A DNA stretch of 64,000 nt from Frankia alni ACN14a (GTDB lineage Bacteria > Actinomycetota > Actinomycetes > Frankiales > Frankiaceae). The position numbers were made by a program, and so were the translations under genes. Positions 1-8,903 of the stretch are shown here, piece after piece. Positions within the stretch are counted from its first letter, which is position 1, and every line of letters begins with the position of its first letter. The stretch lies in assembly GCF_000058485.1 (NCBI RefSeq), contig NC_008278.1, positions 5,822,962-5,886,961 on the forward strand, given 5' to 3'. Below the pieces are notes generated by a model. It was not told the DNA's origin, did no database searches, and saw only the letters and a list, made by a program, of their open reading frames with translations.

Positions 1-416
1 AGGAGTCGCCGCCGGCCGTCGACCAGGACACCGAAGGTCAGCAGATCACTCAGACCGCGCCAGAACTCGGCCGCGTCGCCCGCCCATTCCGGCACCCGCT
101 GCGGCGGAAGACCTGCGCGCACCAGCAGCCGGCCGGCCGACGACCGCGAACTGTAAATCGTGGCCAGCTCGGAGATCTCGGCCTCGGACAGCCCCGCATC
201 GCCGCCCGCGTCCTCGGCGTCCGAACCTGCGCCCCGAGCGTCATCCGACGCGGCATGCGGTGTTGCGGCCGGACTCCCAGCCCGGGGGCGCTCGGCGCCG
301 GCGGGCCCCAGGTTCACCTGCGCGCCGAGGAACCCGCCCCGGTTGTCGAGGGTACCGACATCCCCGAAACTGACGGCGAGAGAGTTCGGCTGCGAATCGT
401 GCCGGTCGGACACCAT
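1..416 (-). CDS. EAD1-domain protein, N-terminal part (runs off left edge)
   Basis: The ATG at 416 opens a frame with no stop down to base 1, so 138 residues are visible and the C-terminal part lies outside the window. Residues 13-35 hold the motif SFGDVGTLDNRGGFLGAQV. A proline/alanine-rich linker follows. From about residue 75 there is a helical segment (LSEAEISELATIY, then RSSAGRLL, AGLPP, EFWRGL, DGRRRLL) that fits effector-associated domain 1 (EAD1). EAD1 is known as a death-domain-like adaptor recruiting effectors in prokaryotic conflict systems. The missing part probably holds an effector or NTPase domain, but that is inference. The gene lies 33 bp downstream of the membrane protein gene at 450-1019 and is probably co-transcribed with it. 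The ribosome binding site is weak. Confidence 0.7.
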   Translation of the reverse strand, partial: MVSDRHDSQPNSLAVSFGDVGTLDNRGGFLGAQVNLGPAGAERPRAGSPAATPHAASDDARGAGSDAEDAGGDAGLSEAEISELATIYSSRSSAGRLLVRAGLPPQRVPEWAGDAAEFWRGLSDLLTFGVLVDGRRRL

Positions 417-449
417 CGTCGGATCCCGCCCTTCGTCGGCCCGCGGCTT

Positions 450-1019
450 CTACTGATGGTCGCGGTGCTGATGACTGATCGTCGAACCGAGCCGCCCGCC
501 GCGGTTGTCCAGGTGCTCGATCCTGCCGATGCTGGTGGTGATGTTGTTGTAGTAGGTGTTCACCTGGCTCGCTCGAGGGTTCTCGACCGCCTTCGCGATC
601 AGGTCGGCGAGATGGCTGATGGCGGCCGGATCGCGCCCGACGACCACCTCCACCGGGACTCCCGCCGACTCGAGGACGATCGAGTGAAGTATGTACCCCC
701 GCCCGCCTGCCATGAATGCCTGGACGACGCCGGCCAGAGCGGCCGGAACGCCCACGACCAGGAGGACCGAAGCCAGCACGAGGATGATGCTGGCCGGGAA
801 AGTCAACTCTCCCGCGCCCAGGAACGGCAGATTCACGAAGGCGCCGACGGCCAACGGCAGGTACCACCGCCATTTCGCCAGCAGGGCCGCTCCGAGTCCG
901 CCCTGAAATCCTATCCTCCGCTCGATTCTGGAGACCCTGGTGATGGTACTGAGATTGTAGACGTCACGACCGATGTACAGGAGGCCGCCCTGCACCGTGA
1001 TGCCGGTACCCTGACTCAT
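450..1019 (-). CDS. DUF6232-like two-helix membrane protein with C-terminal motif
   Basis: This protein has 189 residues. The start at 1019 follows a purine-rich GGGGATGGA. Residues 1-45 form a small beta-rich segment (ITVQGGLLYIGRDVYNL). Two hydrophobic helices follow (about 50-70 and 75-98), and then a soluble tail, the arrangement expected of DUF6232 proteins. The extreme C-terminus, about residues 164-181, reads IGRIEHLDNRGGRLGSTI and matches the N-terminus of the downstream EAD1 protein in about 10 of 19 positions. The pairing suggests that the two products interact through this motif, with the membrane protein as partner or executor. The DUF assignment comes from pattern recall and was not tested. 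Confidence 0.65.
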   Translation of the reverse strand: MSQGTGITVQGGLLYIGRDVYNLSTITRVSRIERRIGFQGGLGAALLAKWRWYLPLAVGAFVNLPFLGAGELTFPASIILVLASVLLVVGVPAALAGVVQAFMAGGRGYILHSIVLESAGVPVEVVVGRDPAAISHLADLIAKAVENPRASQVNTYYNNITTSIGRIEHLDNRGGRLGSTISHQHRDHQ

Positions 1020-1470
1020 TCCATCCCCGATCTCCCACTCACCCGGGAGCTCACGGTCCAGGCAGTTCCGCCCGCTGACGGACTCGCGGTGATCCCTGTT
1101 CCAGGATAGTCGGCGCATGGAACGGAAGTCGCGGAGATTCCGGCACACAGCCGGAGTCGTCGGCCGACCGTCCGCCCTTCCCGCATGGAGGCCGGTCGGA
1201 CATGGCCGCCCGCCGACCCGTCCCCCGGCCCACCTCGGCCTTCTCACTCCCTCCCGTTCGACGGTGCCCGTCGGCGCATCCCCACGACCCGTGACCGGGA
1301 TCCGCGTGCGGGCCATGGTCGCCACGACGGGGCGCCGGCCTGTCCGGGACGCGCGCGCACGGAGGTCGCGCCGACGTGTGACGATGGACGGGATGTCGGG
1401 TCGGGTCGGCGGACCGCCGGCCGCGCCGATTGCCGGTCGTGGGCCGTGAGCCGGGGAAGCGGAGGATGCT
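1020..1470. other. Intergenic region, divergent promoters expected
   Basis: This 451-bp gap separates the leftward membrane/EAD1 pair from the rightward SsgA-like gene, so promoters for both should lie here. I see no convincing coding frame, repeat or strong palindrome. The GGAGG at about 1460, just before 1471, is the ribosome binding site of the SsgA-like gene. Confidence 0.5.
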
Positions 1471-1908
1471 ATGTCACAGCGCCGCCCGCCGGTCGCGAAC
1501 CCCTTCGAGTCGCAGATGTCGGCCTTCCTCGTCCAGCCGGACGGCACCCGCGCGCCGCTGCCCGCGGCGCTGCGCTTCGACCGGGCCGATCCGTTCGCCG
1601 TCAGCCTGCGGCTACGGACGAGCACCGTGCAGACGGTCACGTGGACGTTCGCCCGTCAGCTCCTCATCGACGGCGCCCGGCGGCCGACCGGTGTCGGCGC
1701 CGTGGAGGTGCGCCCGGCGTTCCACGACGGGACCAGGCTGCTCGTCCTGTCGCTGAAGTCGGCGTCCCGGCACACCGAGGTCCAGCTCCGCCACGAGCAG
1801 GTCGCCGCGTTCATCAACGACACGCTGGCGGCGGTTCCCTCCGGCGCGGAGAGCGATCAGGTCGACTGGAACGCCGAACTGAACAGGTTTCACGACGACG
1901 ATTCGTAG
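1471..1908 (+). CDS. SsgA/SsgB-family sporulation and cell-division regulator
   Basis: This protein has 145 residues, the usual size for the SsgA-like (SALP) family. It shows the family's typical pattern: LPAALRFDRADPFAVSLRL near residues 29-50, then WTFARQLLIDGARRPTGVGAVEV, and a C-terminal VAAFINDTLAAVPSGAES. SALPs occur only in morphologically complex actinomycetes, where they help place division and sporulation septa and control peptidoglycan remodelling. GGAGG sits about seven bases before the ATG. The gene stands alone. I cannot tell which SALP subtype this is. Confidence 0.85.
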   Translation: MSQRRPPVANPFESQMSAFLVQPDGTRAPLPAALRFDRADPFAVSLRLRTSTVQTVTWTFARQLLIDGARRPTGVGAVEVRPAFHDGTRLLVLSLKSASRHTEVQLRHEQVAAFINDTLAAVPSGAESDQVDWNAELNRFHDDDS

Positions 1909-1973
1909 GCGACGGTCCGATCGGCAGGCGGCCGGGTAGCCGACCACGACCACCGCTGCCGGCTGCGACCGCG

Positions 1974-2669
1974 CTACTGGCCGCCGGCGCCGGAGGGCTG
2001 CAGGCCGCGCAGCATCGCGGCGAGGATCCTGGCCAGGCGCGGTTCGACGTCCACGATGGCGTGCGCGAGCCGGGGGTCGGCGCGATAGAGCGCCGCGATC
2101 TCGGGCGACGGCGTGGCGATCTGCCAGAACGTGCCGGCCAACGCCGTCGCCGCTGCCACCAGGTCGACGACGGACCCCTCCGGGAGGCCGGGCAGGGCCG
2201 CGCGCACCGCGGCGACGATCTCCGCCAGCGCGCCACGGGTCGTGAGCTTGAACTCCCGCACCCTGGCCACGGACACGTTCCGTTCGAGGTTCATCGGAGC
2301 CTGCGCGAGCAGGTCGCAGAACAGCGCCCGCGCGGCCAGCGTCGAGGCGAACACCGCCGCGACAGCGTCCGCATCGGCGGGGGCACTGGCGTCGGCGACG
2401 GGGCGTGTGAGGGCGCGCAGCGACGCGCAGACTGCCGGCGCCCATTCCCGCCAGCCCTCGGCGGTGAGGCGCAGGAAGATCTCCTCACGCGTCTCGAAGT
2501 ACCGCAGCATGGCGGACTTGTGCATCCCGACCGCGGCGGCGATGTCCGTCAGCGTGACCTGCCGGACCCCGTGCTGCTCGCCGAGCCTGCGGGCCGCGTC
2601 GAGGATCGCGGCTTCGCGGACGCGCTTGGCCTCGGGCGAACGAGCGCGCTGGAAGTCGTCCGTCGACAC
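1974..2669 (-). CDS. TetR-family transcriptional repressor
   Basis: From the GTG at 2669 the protein has 231 residues. An upstream TTG at 2687 would add six residues but overlaps the palindromic operator, so GTG is preferred. The N-terminal helix-turn-helix (ILDAARRLGEQHG, VTLTDIAAAVGMHKSAMLRYFETREEIF, about residues 20-66) is a classic TetR_N domain. The C-terminal helical part would bind the ligand or form the dimer. It diverges from the SDR gene starting at 2729 with a perfect 7+3+7 palindrome between them. It therefore most likely represses itself and the dehydrogenase until an unknown ligand binds. Confidence 0.9.
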   Translation of the reverse strand: MSTDDFQRARSPEAKRVREAAILDAARRLGEQHGVRQVTLTDIAAAVGMHKSAMLRYFETREEIFLRLTAEGWREWAPAVCASLRALTRPVADASAPADADAVAAVFASTLAARALFCDLLAQAPMNLERNVSVARVREFKLTTRGALAEIVAAVRAALPGLPEGSVVDLVAAATALAGTFWQIATPSPEIAALYRADPRLAHAIVDVEPRLARILAAMLRGLQPSGAGGQ

Positions 2670-2681
2670 CGGCCGATCATA

Positions 2682-2698
2682 GCGCAACGCGGTTGCGC
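2682..2698. promoter_or_regulatory. Candidate TetR operator
   Basis: GCGCAAC-GCG-GTTGCGC is a perfect 7-bp inverted repeat around a 3-bp centre. It lies between the divergent TetR and SDR genes, 13 bp from the repressor's GTG and 30 bp from the SDR start. Its size and place fit a TetR dimer site controlling both directions. Confidence 0.75.
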
Positions 2699-2728
2699 AA
2701 CTTAGCGGAACGGTGTTTTATTAACCCC

Positions 2729-3613
2729 ATGCAGCAGACCTCCAGGCAGCAGACCTGGTTCATCACTGGTTCCTCGCGCGGGTTCGGCCGCGCCCTCGCG
2801 GTCGCCGCCCTCGCCGCCGGCGACCGGGTCGCCGCGACCGCCCGGCGGCCCGAACAGCTCGCCGATCTCGTCGCGAAGTACGGCGACGCCGTCGTGCCGC
2901 TCCAGCTCGACGTCACCGACCCGGCGGCGGCGCGCGCCGCCCTCGCGCAGGCCGCGTCGCGGCTGGGCCGGCTGGACGTCATCGTGAACAACGCCGGCTA
3001 CGCCAACGTGGCGCCGATCGAGACCGGCGACGACGCGGACTTCCGGGCCCAGTTCGAGACGAACTTCTGGGGCGTCTACCACGTCTCGAAGGCGGCGATC
3101 CCCCTGCTGCGCGCGCAGGGCGGCGGGCTCGTGATGCAGTTCTCGTCCGTGGGCGGCCGGGTCGGGGGGTCGCCCGGGATCGCGTCCTACCAGGCGGCGA
3201 AGTTCGCCATCGACGGCTTCAGCCGGGTCCTGCGGGCCGAGACCGCACCGTTCGGCGTCCGGGTGGTCGTGGTGGAGCCGAGCGGATTCCGCACCGACTG
3301 GGCCGGGGCGTCCATGACCGTGCACGACATTCCCGCCGAGTACGCGAGCACCGTGGGCGCGCTGAACGCGCGGGTGCGCCAGAGCGACTCCGGCGCCGCG
3401 GGCGATCCGGCGCGGGCGGCGGAGATCCTCGTCGCCCTGGCCCGACGCCGTGACATCCCCGAGCACCTGCCGCTGGGCGTGAACGCCGCCGAGGGGTCGA
3501 TCGCACTGGATCGCCGACTTCTGGCGGCGGACCTCGCCTGGCGCGACGTGAGCCGTTCGGCCGACTTCGCCGAGCCCTACCCGGTCGAGTTCCCGCCGGA
3601 CTCCGCGGGTTGA
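2729..3613 (+). CDS. Short-chain dehydrogenase/reductase (classical SDR)
   Basis: This protein has 294 residues. The cofactor motif is TGSSRGFG (family pattern TGxxxGxG), an NNAG motif follows, and the catalytic set is visible as S in QFSSVGG, Y in SYQAAK and the K four residues later. The Rossmann fold therefore looks complete and active. The substrate is unknown; an SDR next to a TetR regulator often handles the compound the regulator senses. The ATG at 2729 is chosen over the TTG at 2693, because the extra residues lie in the operator/promoter and match nothing in the family. No clear ribosome binding site precedes it, so the mRNA may be nearly leaderless. Confidence 0.9.
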   Translation: MQQTSRQQTWFITGSSRGFGRALAVAALAAGDRVAATARRPEQLADLVAKYGDAVVPLQLDVTDPAAARAALAQAASRLGRLDVIVNNAGYANVAPIETGDDADFRAQFETNFWGVYHVSKAAIPLLRAQGGGLVMQFSSVGGRVGGSPGIASYQAAKFAIDGFSRVLRAETAPFGVRVVVVEPSGFRTDWAGASMTVHDIPAEYASTVGALNARVRQSDSGAAGDPARAAEILVALARRRDIPEHLPLGVNAAEGSIALDRRLLAADLAWRDVSRSADFAEPYPVEFPPDSAG

Positions 3614-3658
3614 GCAAGGTGCGTTGAGGTAGCTGGCGAGGAAGGCGCGGGGGTCGGG

Positions 3659-4471
3659 TCAGCCGGTCCGGTGCGGGCGTGGGCGCGGGCGCGCGGCGAC
3701 GAGGACGGCGATCTCGGGCCGGCCGGTGGGATGCAGCAGATGGGCCGCCGCCGGTTCCCCGACCAGGTCGAACGTCGGATGGCCGAACGCGCCGATTCCC
3801 CGGCAGTCCCACACCAGGTCCAGGGCCGGATGGTCCGCGCGCAGCAGCGCGCCGATCTCGGCGATCCGCGGGTCACCGGCGTGCAGGTCGGCGGCCATGC
3901 GAAACTGCCGTGCCACCGGCAGCAGCAGCTCGGCGGGCGCCGACGCGGCGGCGAGCAGCCAGAGCACGTGCCGGCGTGCCGGTTCGTGCCCGGCGGGGTC
4001 GCCCCAGGCCCGAGCCCAGGCCGCGTTGGTGGCGACGATGTCGAGATGGTGGTCGAGCAGCGCCGCCGGGCTCGCCGGCCAGCTGTCCAGCAGCCCGGCG
4101 AGCCCACGCAGATGCTCGCCGGGCGGGGCGATCGCCGGCGGCTCGGGCGCCACCAGCCGGCGAAGGTGCCGCCGGCCCACCTCGTCGAGGCGCAGCACCC
4201 GGCCGACGGCGTCGAGGACCTGCGCCGAGGCCGTCACCCGGCCCTGCTCCAGCCCGGTGTACCAGGTCAGGCTGACGCCGGCCAGGGACGCGAGTTCCTC
4301 GCGGCGCAGCCCCTGGATGCGGCGACGCCCCCCGGCGGGGAGTCCGACGCTGGCCGGTTCGACCAACCTGCGGTACGCCCGCAGGCAGGCCCCGAGCTCA
4401 CGTCGCCGAGCCGCCGGGGTGGCCGGGGTGGCCGGGGTGGCCGTCCAGGGTGTCACTTCCACTGGCACCAT
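3659..4471 (-). CDS. XRE-family regulator with MmyB-like ligand domain
   Basis: This protein has 270 residues. After a short ATPATPATP repeat (9-bp tandem units at about 4420-4446), residues 17-85 form a helix-turn-helix (LRREELASLAGVSLTWYTGLEQGR). The rest is the MmyB-like domain, with the typical ALLDHHLDIVATNAAWARAWGDP and a C-terminal segment ending in a basic tail. In actinomycetes such regulators usually sit divergently beside an oxidoreductase gene and control it. Here the neighbour is the F420-type monooxygenase at 4520. The gene converges with the SDR gene, with stops 45 bp apart. Confidence 0.85.
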   Translation of the reverse strand: MVPVEVTPWTATPATPATPAARRRELGACLRAYRRLVEPASVGLPAGGRRRIQGLRREELASLAGVSLTWYTGLEQGRVTASAQVLDAVGRVLRLDEVGRRHLRRLVAPEPPAIAPPGEHLRGLAGLLDSWPASPAALLDHHLDIVATNAAWARAWGDPAGHEPARRHVLWLLAAASAPAELLLPVARQFRMAADLHAGDPRIAEIGALLRADHPALDLVWDCRGIGAFGHPTFDLVGEPAAAHLLHPTGRPEIAVLVAARPRPRPHRTG

Positions 4472-4519
4472 CGGCAGGCTCCTGGTCTGCGTACCCAACC
4501 TTCGACCAGGCTGGTGGAC

Positions 4520-5482
4520 GTGATTCGTATCGGCGTCAACCTCGCTGCCGGCCTCGGCACTCCCGGTTCCGGCAACCTCATCGACGACCTTGCGGCGATC
4601 GCCCGGACGGTGGCCGCCGCCGGGGTGTCCACCGCCTGGCTGCCGCAGGGCTACGGCTACGACTCCATCGGCGTCCTGACCGCGGTGGCCCGCGAGGTGC
4701 CGGGCATCGAGCTGGGCACCTCCGTCGTCGTCGTCCAGCCGCGCCATCCCCGGGTGCTGGCCGGGCAGGCGTTGACGGCGCAGGCCGCGGCGCACGGCCG
4801 GTTCACCCTGGGGCTCGGCGTCAGCCATCCCGGCCTGTTGGAGATCTACGGCCAGCCGTTCCACCGGCCGGTCGCCGCGCTGCGCACCCACCTCGACACC
4901 CTGCTGCCGATCCTCGACGGACGCCGCGTTCCCGGCGCCACGGGGATCGGATCCGACCCCGCCGGCAGCGCCGTGCCCGGCGCGGGGGTCCGCGTCCCGG
5001 TGCTGCTCGGCGCCCTCGGCCCCACGATGCTGCGGCTGGCCGGGGAACGCACCGACGGCACGATCACCTTCCTGGCCGGACCCCGCACCATCGGTGACCA
5101 CGTGGTCCCGCTGATCGGCGCGGCCGCCCGGGATGCCGGCCGGCCGGCGCCGCGCGTCGTCGTCGGGCTGCCGGTGGCGGTGACGTCCGCACCGGACCGG
5201 ATCCGCACCGAGCTCGACGCCGAGTACGCCGACTACGCCGCCCTGCCGTCCTACCGCACGGCCCTCGACCGTGACGGCTTCACCCAGCCGGGCGCCATCG
5301 CCGTCGTGGGCGACGAAGACGCGGTCGTCGACCAGCTCGCCGCCTACCACGCGCTCGGCGCCACCGATGTCCTGGTCAGCCTGGTCGGCACGGCCGAGGA
5401 ACGCGCCCGGACCCTGCGCCTGCTCGGCGCCGACCCGCTCGTCCACCCGAACCAGCCGGCCTCGCCACGCCGCGGGACCTGA
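4520..5482 (+). CDS. Luciferase-like, probably F420-dependent oxidoreductase
   Basis: From the GTG at 4520 the protein has 320 residues; a GTG at 4514 is also possible. It is a TIM-barrel bacterial-luciferase-like protein: IRIGVNL at the start, HGRFTLGLGVSHP, PVLLGALGPTMLRLAGERTDGTITFLAGP, and a C-terminal GDEDAVVDQLAAYHALGATDV. That pattern fits the F420-using branch (TIGR03564-like) rather than FMN luciferases, though cofactor use is inference. It diverges from the MmyB-like regulator. A paralogue with the same segment order lies at 31366-32358. The substrate is unknown. Confidence 0.85.
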   Translation: MIRIGVNLAAGLGTPGSGNLIDDLAAIARTVAAAGVSTAWLPQGYGYDSIGVLTAVAREVPGIELGTSVVVVQPRHPRVLAGQALTAQAAAHGRFTLGLGVSHPGLLEIYGQPFHRPVAALRTHLDTLLPILDGRRVPGATGIGSDPAGSAVPGAGVRVPVLLGALGPTMLRLAGERTDGTITFLAGPRTIGDHVVPLIGAAARDAGRPAPRVVVGLPVAVTSAPDRIRTELDAEYADYAALPSYRTALDRDGFTQPGAIAVVGDEDAVVDQLAAYHALGATDVLVSLVGTAEERARTLRLLGADPLVHPNQPASPRRGT

Positions 5483-5544
5483 CGCCGAAGCCGCTCACCC
5501 ATCGTCGCCGCCACCGGTGCGCCACCTGTCGCGACAGGCGGCCG

Positions 5545-8112
5545 TCACCGTCCCGTTCCCGCGGACTGGACGGGTGGGGTGCGCAGGACGGCGCGGGCGG
5601 GGAGCAGGCTGCCGGCCATGGCCAGGAGCAGGCCGGAGCCCAACAGGGCGGCGACCCACTGCGGTGGTACGTACGGGGTGCCGGTCCCGCTGATGCCCCG
5701 GCTGAAGGGCACCAGGGTGGCGGCGGTGATGGCGGCGCCGACGACGAGGGCGATGGCGGTGATGAGGACGGCCTCCCAGCGCACCATGCGCATCACCTGG
5801 CGGCGGGTGGCGCCGGTCAGTCGCAGGGTGGCGAACTCCCGGCCGCGTTCCAGAGTGGCCATGGTCAGGGTGTTGACGACGGCGATCGCGGCGAAGGCGG
5901 TGAGCAGGGCGACCAGGAGGTAGTTGGACCAGGCGCCGAGGTCCTCCTGCTGCTGTTCGGCGCCGTCGAGGGCCGCGCTCCCGAGGGCTGCGCGGTCGTG
6001 GACGTGCAGCCCGGGCTGGGCGGCGACCAGCGCCCGCCAGTCGATGTGGGCCCCGGGTGCGGTGTCGACCAGGATGGTCTGGATCAGGGGGCTGGTGGTG
6101 TGGGTGGCCACGACCGGAGACGGCAGCAGGTAGTCGCCGAACCCGATGCTGCGCCGGTAGACGGCGACCAGGCGCAGGTCGCGTCGGGTGCCGTCGCCGA
6201 GCCACAGTCGGACCGTGCGCCCCACGTGCTTGCCGTGGGCCCGGTCGGCACTCAGGGCGACGGTGTCGCCGCGCAGGTCGGCCAGCGAGCCGGCGGTGAC
6301 GTCGAGGTCGAGCAGGCCCGAGGTGCCACCGGGGGTGCCGGGGGGGCCGGGGGGGCCGGCGAAGGTGATGGCCTGGGCGGCGTAGCTGTCCGAGCCGCCG
6401 GTGACGACGGTGGTGGGGGTGAGGCCGGCCGCCGCGGTGACGCCGGGGGTGGCGCGGACGGTGTCGACGAAGCCGGCCGGCAGTCCCTGGCGGGTGGTCA
6501 ACGCCTGGTCGGCCAGGACGCGGTCGCGGCCCTGCACCTCGCTGGCGTGGGAGCGGCTGGTCTGGAGGAACAGCAGTGTTCCGCCGAGGGCGGTGCACAG
6601 GACGAGGGGGGTGAACACCGCGGTGACCCGACGGGTGTGGGCCCTGCTGTTGGCCACGGCGAGGAAGCCGGTGGTGCGGGACAGGCCGCGGATGAAGGGG
6701 CCGAGCAGGGCGAGGGCCAGGCGGGCCACCAGCGGTCCGAGCAGGCCGGCGGCGAACAGGTGGAGCAGGACGGCGCCGGCGGCGATGGCCGTGAGCACGC
6801 CGCCGGTGAGGAAACGGGTCGTGGCGACCACGGCGATCCCGCCGGCCGCGCACAGCAGCCCGAGCAGGAGCCGGGCGAATCCGAGGCGGGCAGGCGGAAC
6901 GGTGGCCTCGTACAGGGCCTGCGCCGGGCGCAGGCGGCCCGCTCGCAGTCCGGTGACCAGAACGGCGAGCTGTGCGGTGAGCACGGTGGCGCCCGCGCCG
7001 ACGAGCAGCGGGATCCATCCCACGTCGAGGCGCATCGCCGCGGGTGCCACCCCGTGGTCGACCAGGACGGCGCGCAGGACCCAGGCCAGCGCGGCACCGC
7101 CCACCAGGCCGGGCAGACAGGCGAGCAGGCCGAGTACCAGGGTCTCCCCGCAGATCAGCCGGCGGATCTGGCGTCCGGTGGCGCCGACCGCGCGCAGCAG
7201 GGCCAGCTCGCGCCGGCGCTGCTGCACCGACAGCGCCAAGGTGCCGGCGAGCACGAACAGCGCGACCGCCATCGAGATGCCGCCGAAGGTCGCGCTGAGC
7301 GCGACGACGTTCTCCAGGGCGCCGTCCACGTCGAGGAACTCGGCGGCGCCGCGGCCGTCGCCGGTGCGCACCGACAGCGGCAGGCCGTGCAGGCTCCGGC
7401 GGACCGCCTTGGCCACGGTTGCGGAGTCGGAATCGGGGGCGGGATAGACGCCGAGGACGTCCACCAGGCCGGCGGTGAGGCGGTTCGCCTCGGCGTCGGC
7501 GACGAAGACGGCGGGCCCCGGATCGGCGCTGTGGGGAGCGGCGACACCGACGACGCTGTAACCGCCTGCTACCCGGTCGGTGGCGGCCACGGTCACCCGG
7601 CTTCCGGGAGCGAGACGCGCGCGGCGGGCAAGGTCGGCGTCGACCACCACTTCCCCGGGGCCGGCCGGTGCGCGTCCCTTCGTCAACCGGTAGGGGGTGA
7701 GCCGGGCGCTGTCCCAGCCGTGGAGCTGCACGGTGTCGGGGGTGGTGATCTCGGTTCCGGCTGTGGCCAGTCCGACGGGCAGCGAGACGTCCGGTACCAC
7801 CTCGGCCACGCCGGGGACGGCACGCAGCCGGTCGGCGAGGCCCGGTGCGGGGCGTACCCGCTCTGGCAGTGCCACGTGCTCGGTGTTCTTCCCGTCCCCC
7901 GAGCCGTAGGTGAAGGCCAGTGACTGCCTGCCCGCGACCACCAGAGGGACGTCCCGGTAGCGCTCGGCCGGCGGATGAGAGGTGAGCGCGGACTGGAACA
8001 GCAGCCCGCACGCGGTGATCAGCGCGCAGGTACACACCAGGGCGACGAACGAGCCGAGGAAGGCGGACCTGCGCGTCCGCAGCGTCCGCAGCGCCAGCCA
8101 GAGCACCGTCAC
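5545..8112 (-). CDS. FtsX-type ABC transporter permease (MacB-like, two FtsX domains)
   Basis: From the GTG at 8112 the protein has 855 residues. An N-terminal membrane helix (AFLGSFVALVCTCALITACGLL) is followed by an extracytoplasmic domain. A first FtsX block (about residues 250-370), a central hydrophobic pair, a second extracytoplasmic domain and a second FtsX block with NTLTMATLERGREFATLRLTGATRRQV follow. This fits MacB/LolCE-type permeases, which power export or envelope work rather than classical import. The start overlaps the ATPase stop in a GTGA quartet, so the two are translationally coupled. Cargo is unknown; antimicrobial peptide or lipoprotein handling are the usual roles. Confidence 0.9.
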   Translation of the reverse strand: MTVLWLALRTLRTRRSAFLGSFVALVCTCALITACGLLFQSALTSHPPAERYRDVPLVVAGRQSLAFTYGSGDGKNTEHVALPERVRPAPGLADRLRAVPGVAEVVPDVSLPVGLATAGTEITTPDTVQLHGWDSARLTPYRLTKGRAPAGPGEVVVDADLARRARLAPGSRVTVAATDRVAGGYSVVGVAAPHSADPGPAVFVADAEANRLTAGLVDVLGVYPAPDSDSATVAKAVRRSLHGLPLSVRTGDGRGAAEFLDVDGALENVVALSATFGGISMAVALFVLAGTLALSVQQRRRELALLRAVGATGRQIRRLICGETLVLGLLACLPGLVGGAALAWVLRAVLVDHGVAPAAMRLDVGWIPLLVGAGATVLTAQLAVLVTGLRAGRLRPAQALYEATVPPARLGFARLLLGLLCAAGGIAVVATTRFLTGGVLTAIAAGAVLLHLFAAGLLGPLVARLALALLGPFIRGLSRTTGFLAVANSRAHTRRVTAVFTPLVLCTALGGTLLFLQTSRSHASEVQGRDRVLADQALTTRQGLPAGFVDTVRATPGVTAAAGLTPTTVVTGGSDSYAAQAITFAGPPGPPGTPGGTSGLLDLDVTAGSLADLRGDTVALSADRAHGKHVGRTVRLWLGDGTRRDLRLVAVYRRSIGFGDYLLPSPVVATHTTSPLIQTILVDTAPGAHIDWRALVAAQPGLHVHDRAALGSAALDGAEQQQEDLGAWSNYLLVALLTAFAAIAVVNTLTMATLERGREFATLRLTGATRRQVMRMVRWEAVLITAIALVVGAAITAATLVPFSRGISGTGTPYVPPQWVAALLGSGLLLAMAGSLLPARAVLRTPPVQSAGTGR

Positions 8113-8843
8113 CCCCCGAGCCCGAGCAGGCGTCGGGCCACCGCCGCGGCCGACGGATGGGGCACGGTGTCCACGACGCGGCCGTCGGCGAGGAACACGA
8201 CCTCGTCGGCGTACTCGGCCGCGCCGGCGTCGTGGGTGACCATCACCACGCTCTGGCCGTAGTCGTCGACCGCCTCCCGCAGCAGGCGCAGCACTCCCCG
8301 CCCGGACTCGATGTCCAGCGCCCCGGTGGGCTCGTCGGCGAACACGATCTCGGGACGGGTGACCAGCGCCCGGGCGATGGCCACCCGCTGCTGCTGCCCG
8401 CCGGACAGCGCCGCCGGGCGGTGCCGGACCCGCTCCTGCAGGCCGGTGCGCGCCACCACCTCCCGCACCCACGCGCGGTCGGCACGGGTTCCGGACAGCC
8501 GGAAGGGCAGCGTGATGTTCTCCAGGGCCGTCAGCGATTCGACGAGGTTGAACGCCTGGAAGACGAACCCCATCTCCCGGCGACGCAGTTCGGTCAGCTC
8601 CGGCTCCGGCATCCGCGCGAGATCCCGTCCCGCCAGCCACACCGACCCCGAGGTGGGACGGTCCAGCCCGGCGGCGCAGTGCAACAGCGTGCTCTTTCCG
8701 GAGCCGGAGGGCCCCATGACCGCCGTGAAGGCACCGCGCCTGAATCCGACGCTGACGCCCCGCAGCGCCGTCACCCCGGCCAGACCGCCGCCATACGACT
8801 TGACGACCTGCTCCAGCCCCACCACATCCACGTCACCGTGCAT
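8109..8843 (-). CDS. ABC transporter ATP-binding protein (MacB/LolD type)
   Basis: From the ATG at 8843 the protein has 244 residues. An ATG at 8852 and a GTG at 8864 are also in frame, but AGGAAG is best spaced for 8843. Walker A is GPSGSGKST, the Q-loop is FVFQAFNLVESLTALENI, the signature is LSGGQQQR, Walker B is IVFADEPTGALD, and the H-loop is VTHD. The segment after the Q-loop is typical of the LolD/MacB/FtsE group. It precedes its permease with a four-base overlap, and the pair should form one complex at the cytoplasmic membrane. Confidence 0.93.
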   Translation of the reverse strand: MHGDVDVVGLEQVVKSYGGGLAGVTALRGVSVGFRRGAFTAVMGPSGSGKSTLLHCAAGLDRPTSGSVWLAGRDLARMPEPELTELRRREMGFVFQAFNLVESLTALENITLPFRLSGTRADRAWVREVVARTGLQERVRHRPAALSGGQQQRVAIARALVTRPEIVFADEPTGALDIESGRGVLRLLREAVDDYGQSVVMVTHDAGAAEYADEVVFLADGRVVDTVPHPSAAAVARRLLGLGG

Positions 8844-8903
8844 GACCCACATCTTCCTACCCACAGCGACCCCATGCGTACGCTCACGACAATCTCACGG
8901 GCC

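Noticed and set aside
241-2705. Long open frames antisense to or overlapping the left-end genes
   Set aside because: They are arginine/proline-rich shadows created by high GC; none has family motifs or a good ribosome binding site.
5495-8035. 846-residue leftward open frame in the FtsX permease region
   Set aside because: Composition is almost entirely R, P, H and G; it is the +1 shadow of the real permease gene.
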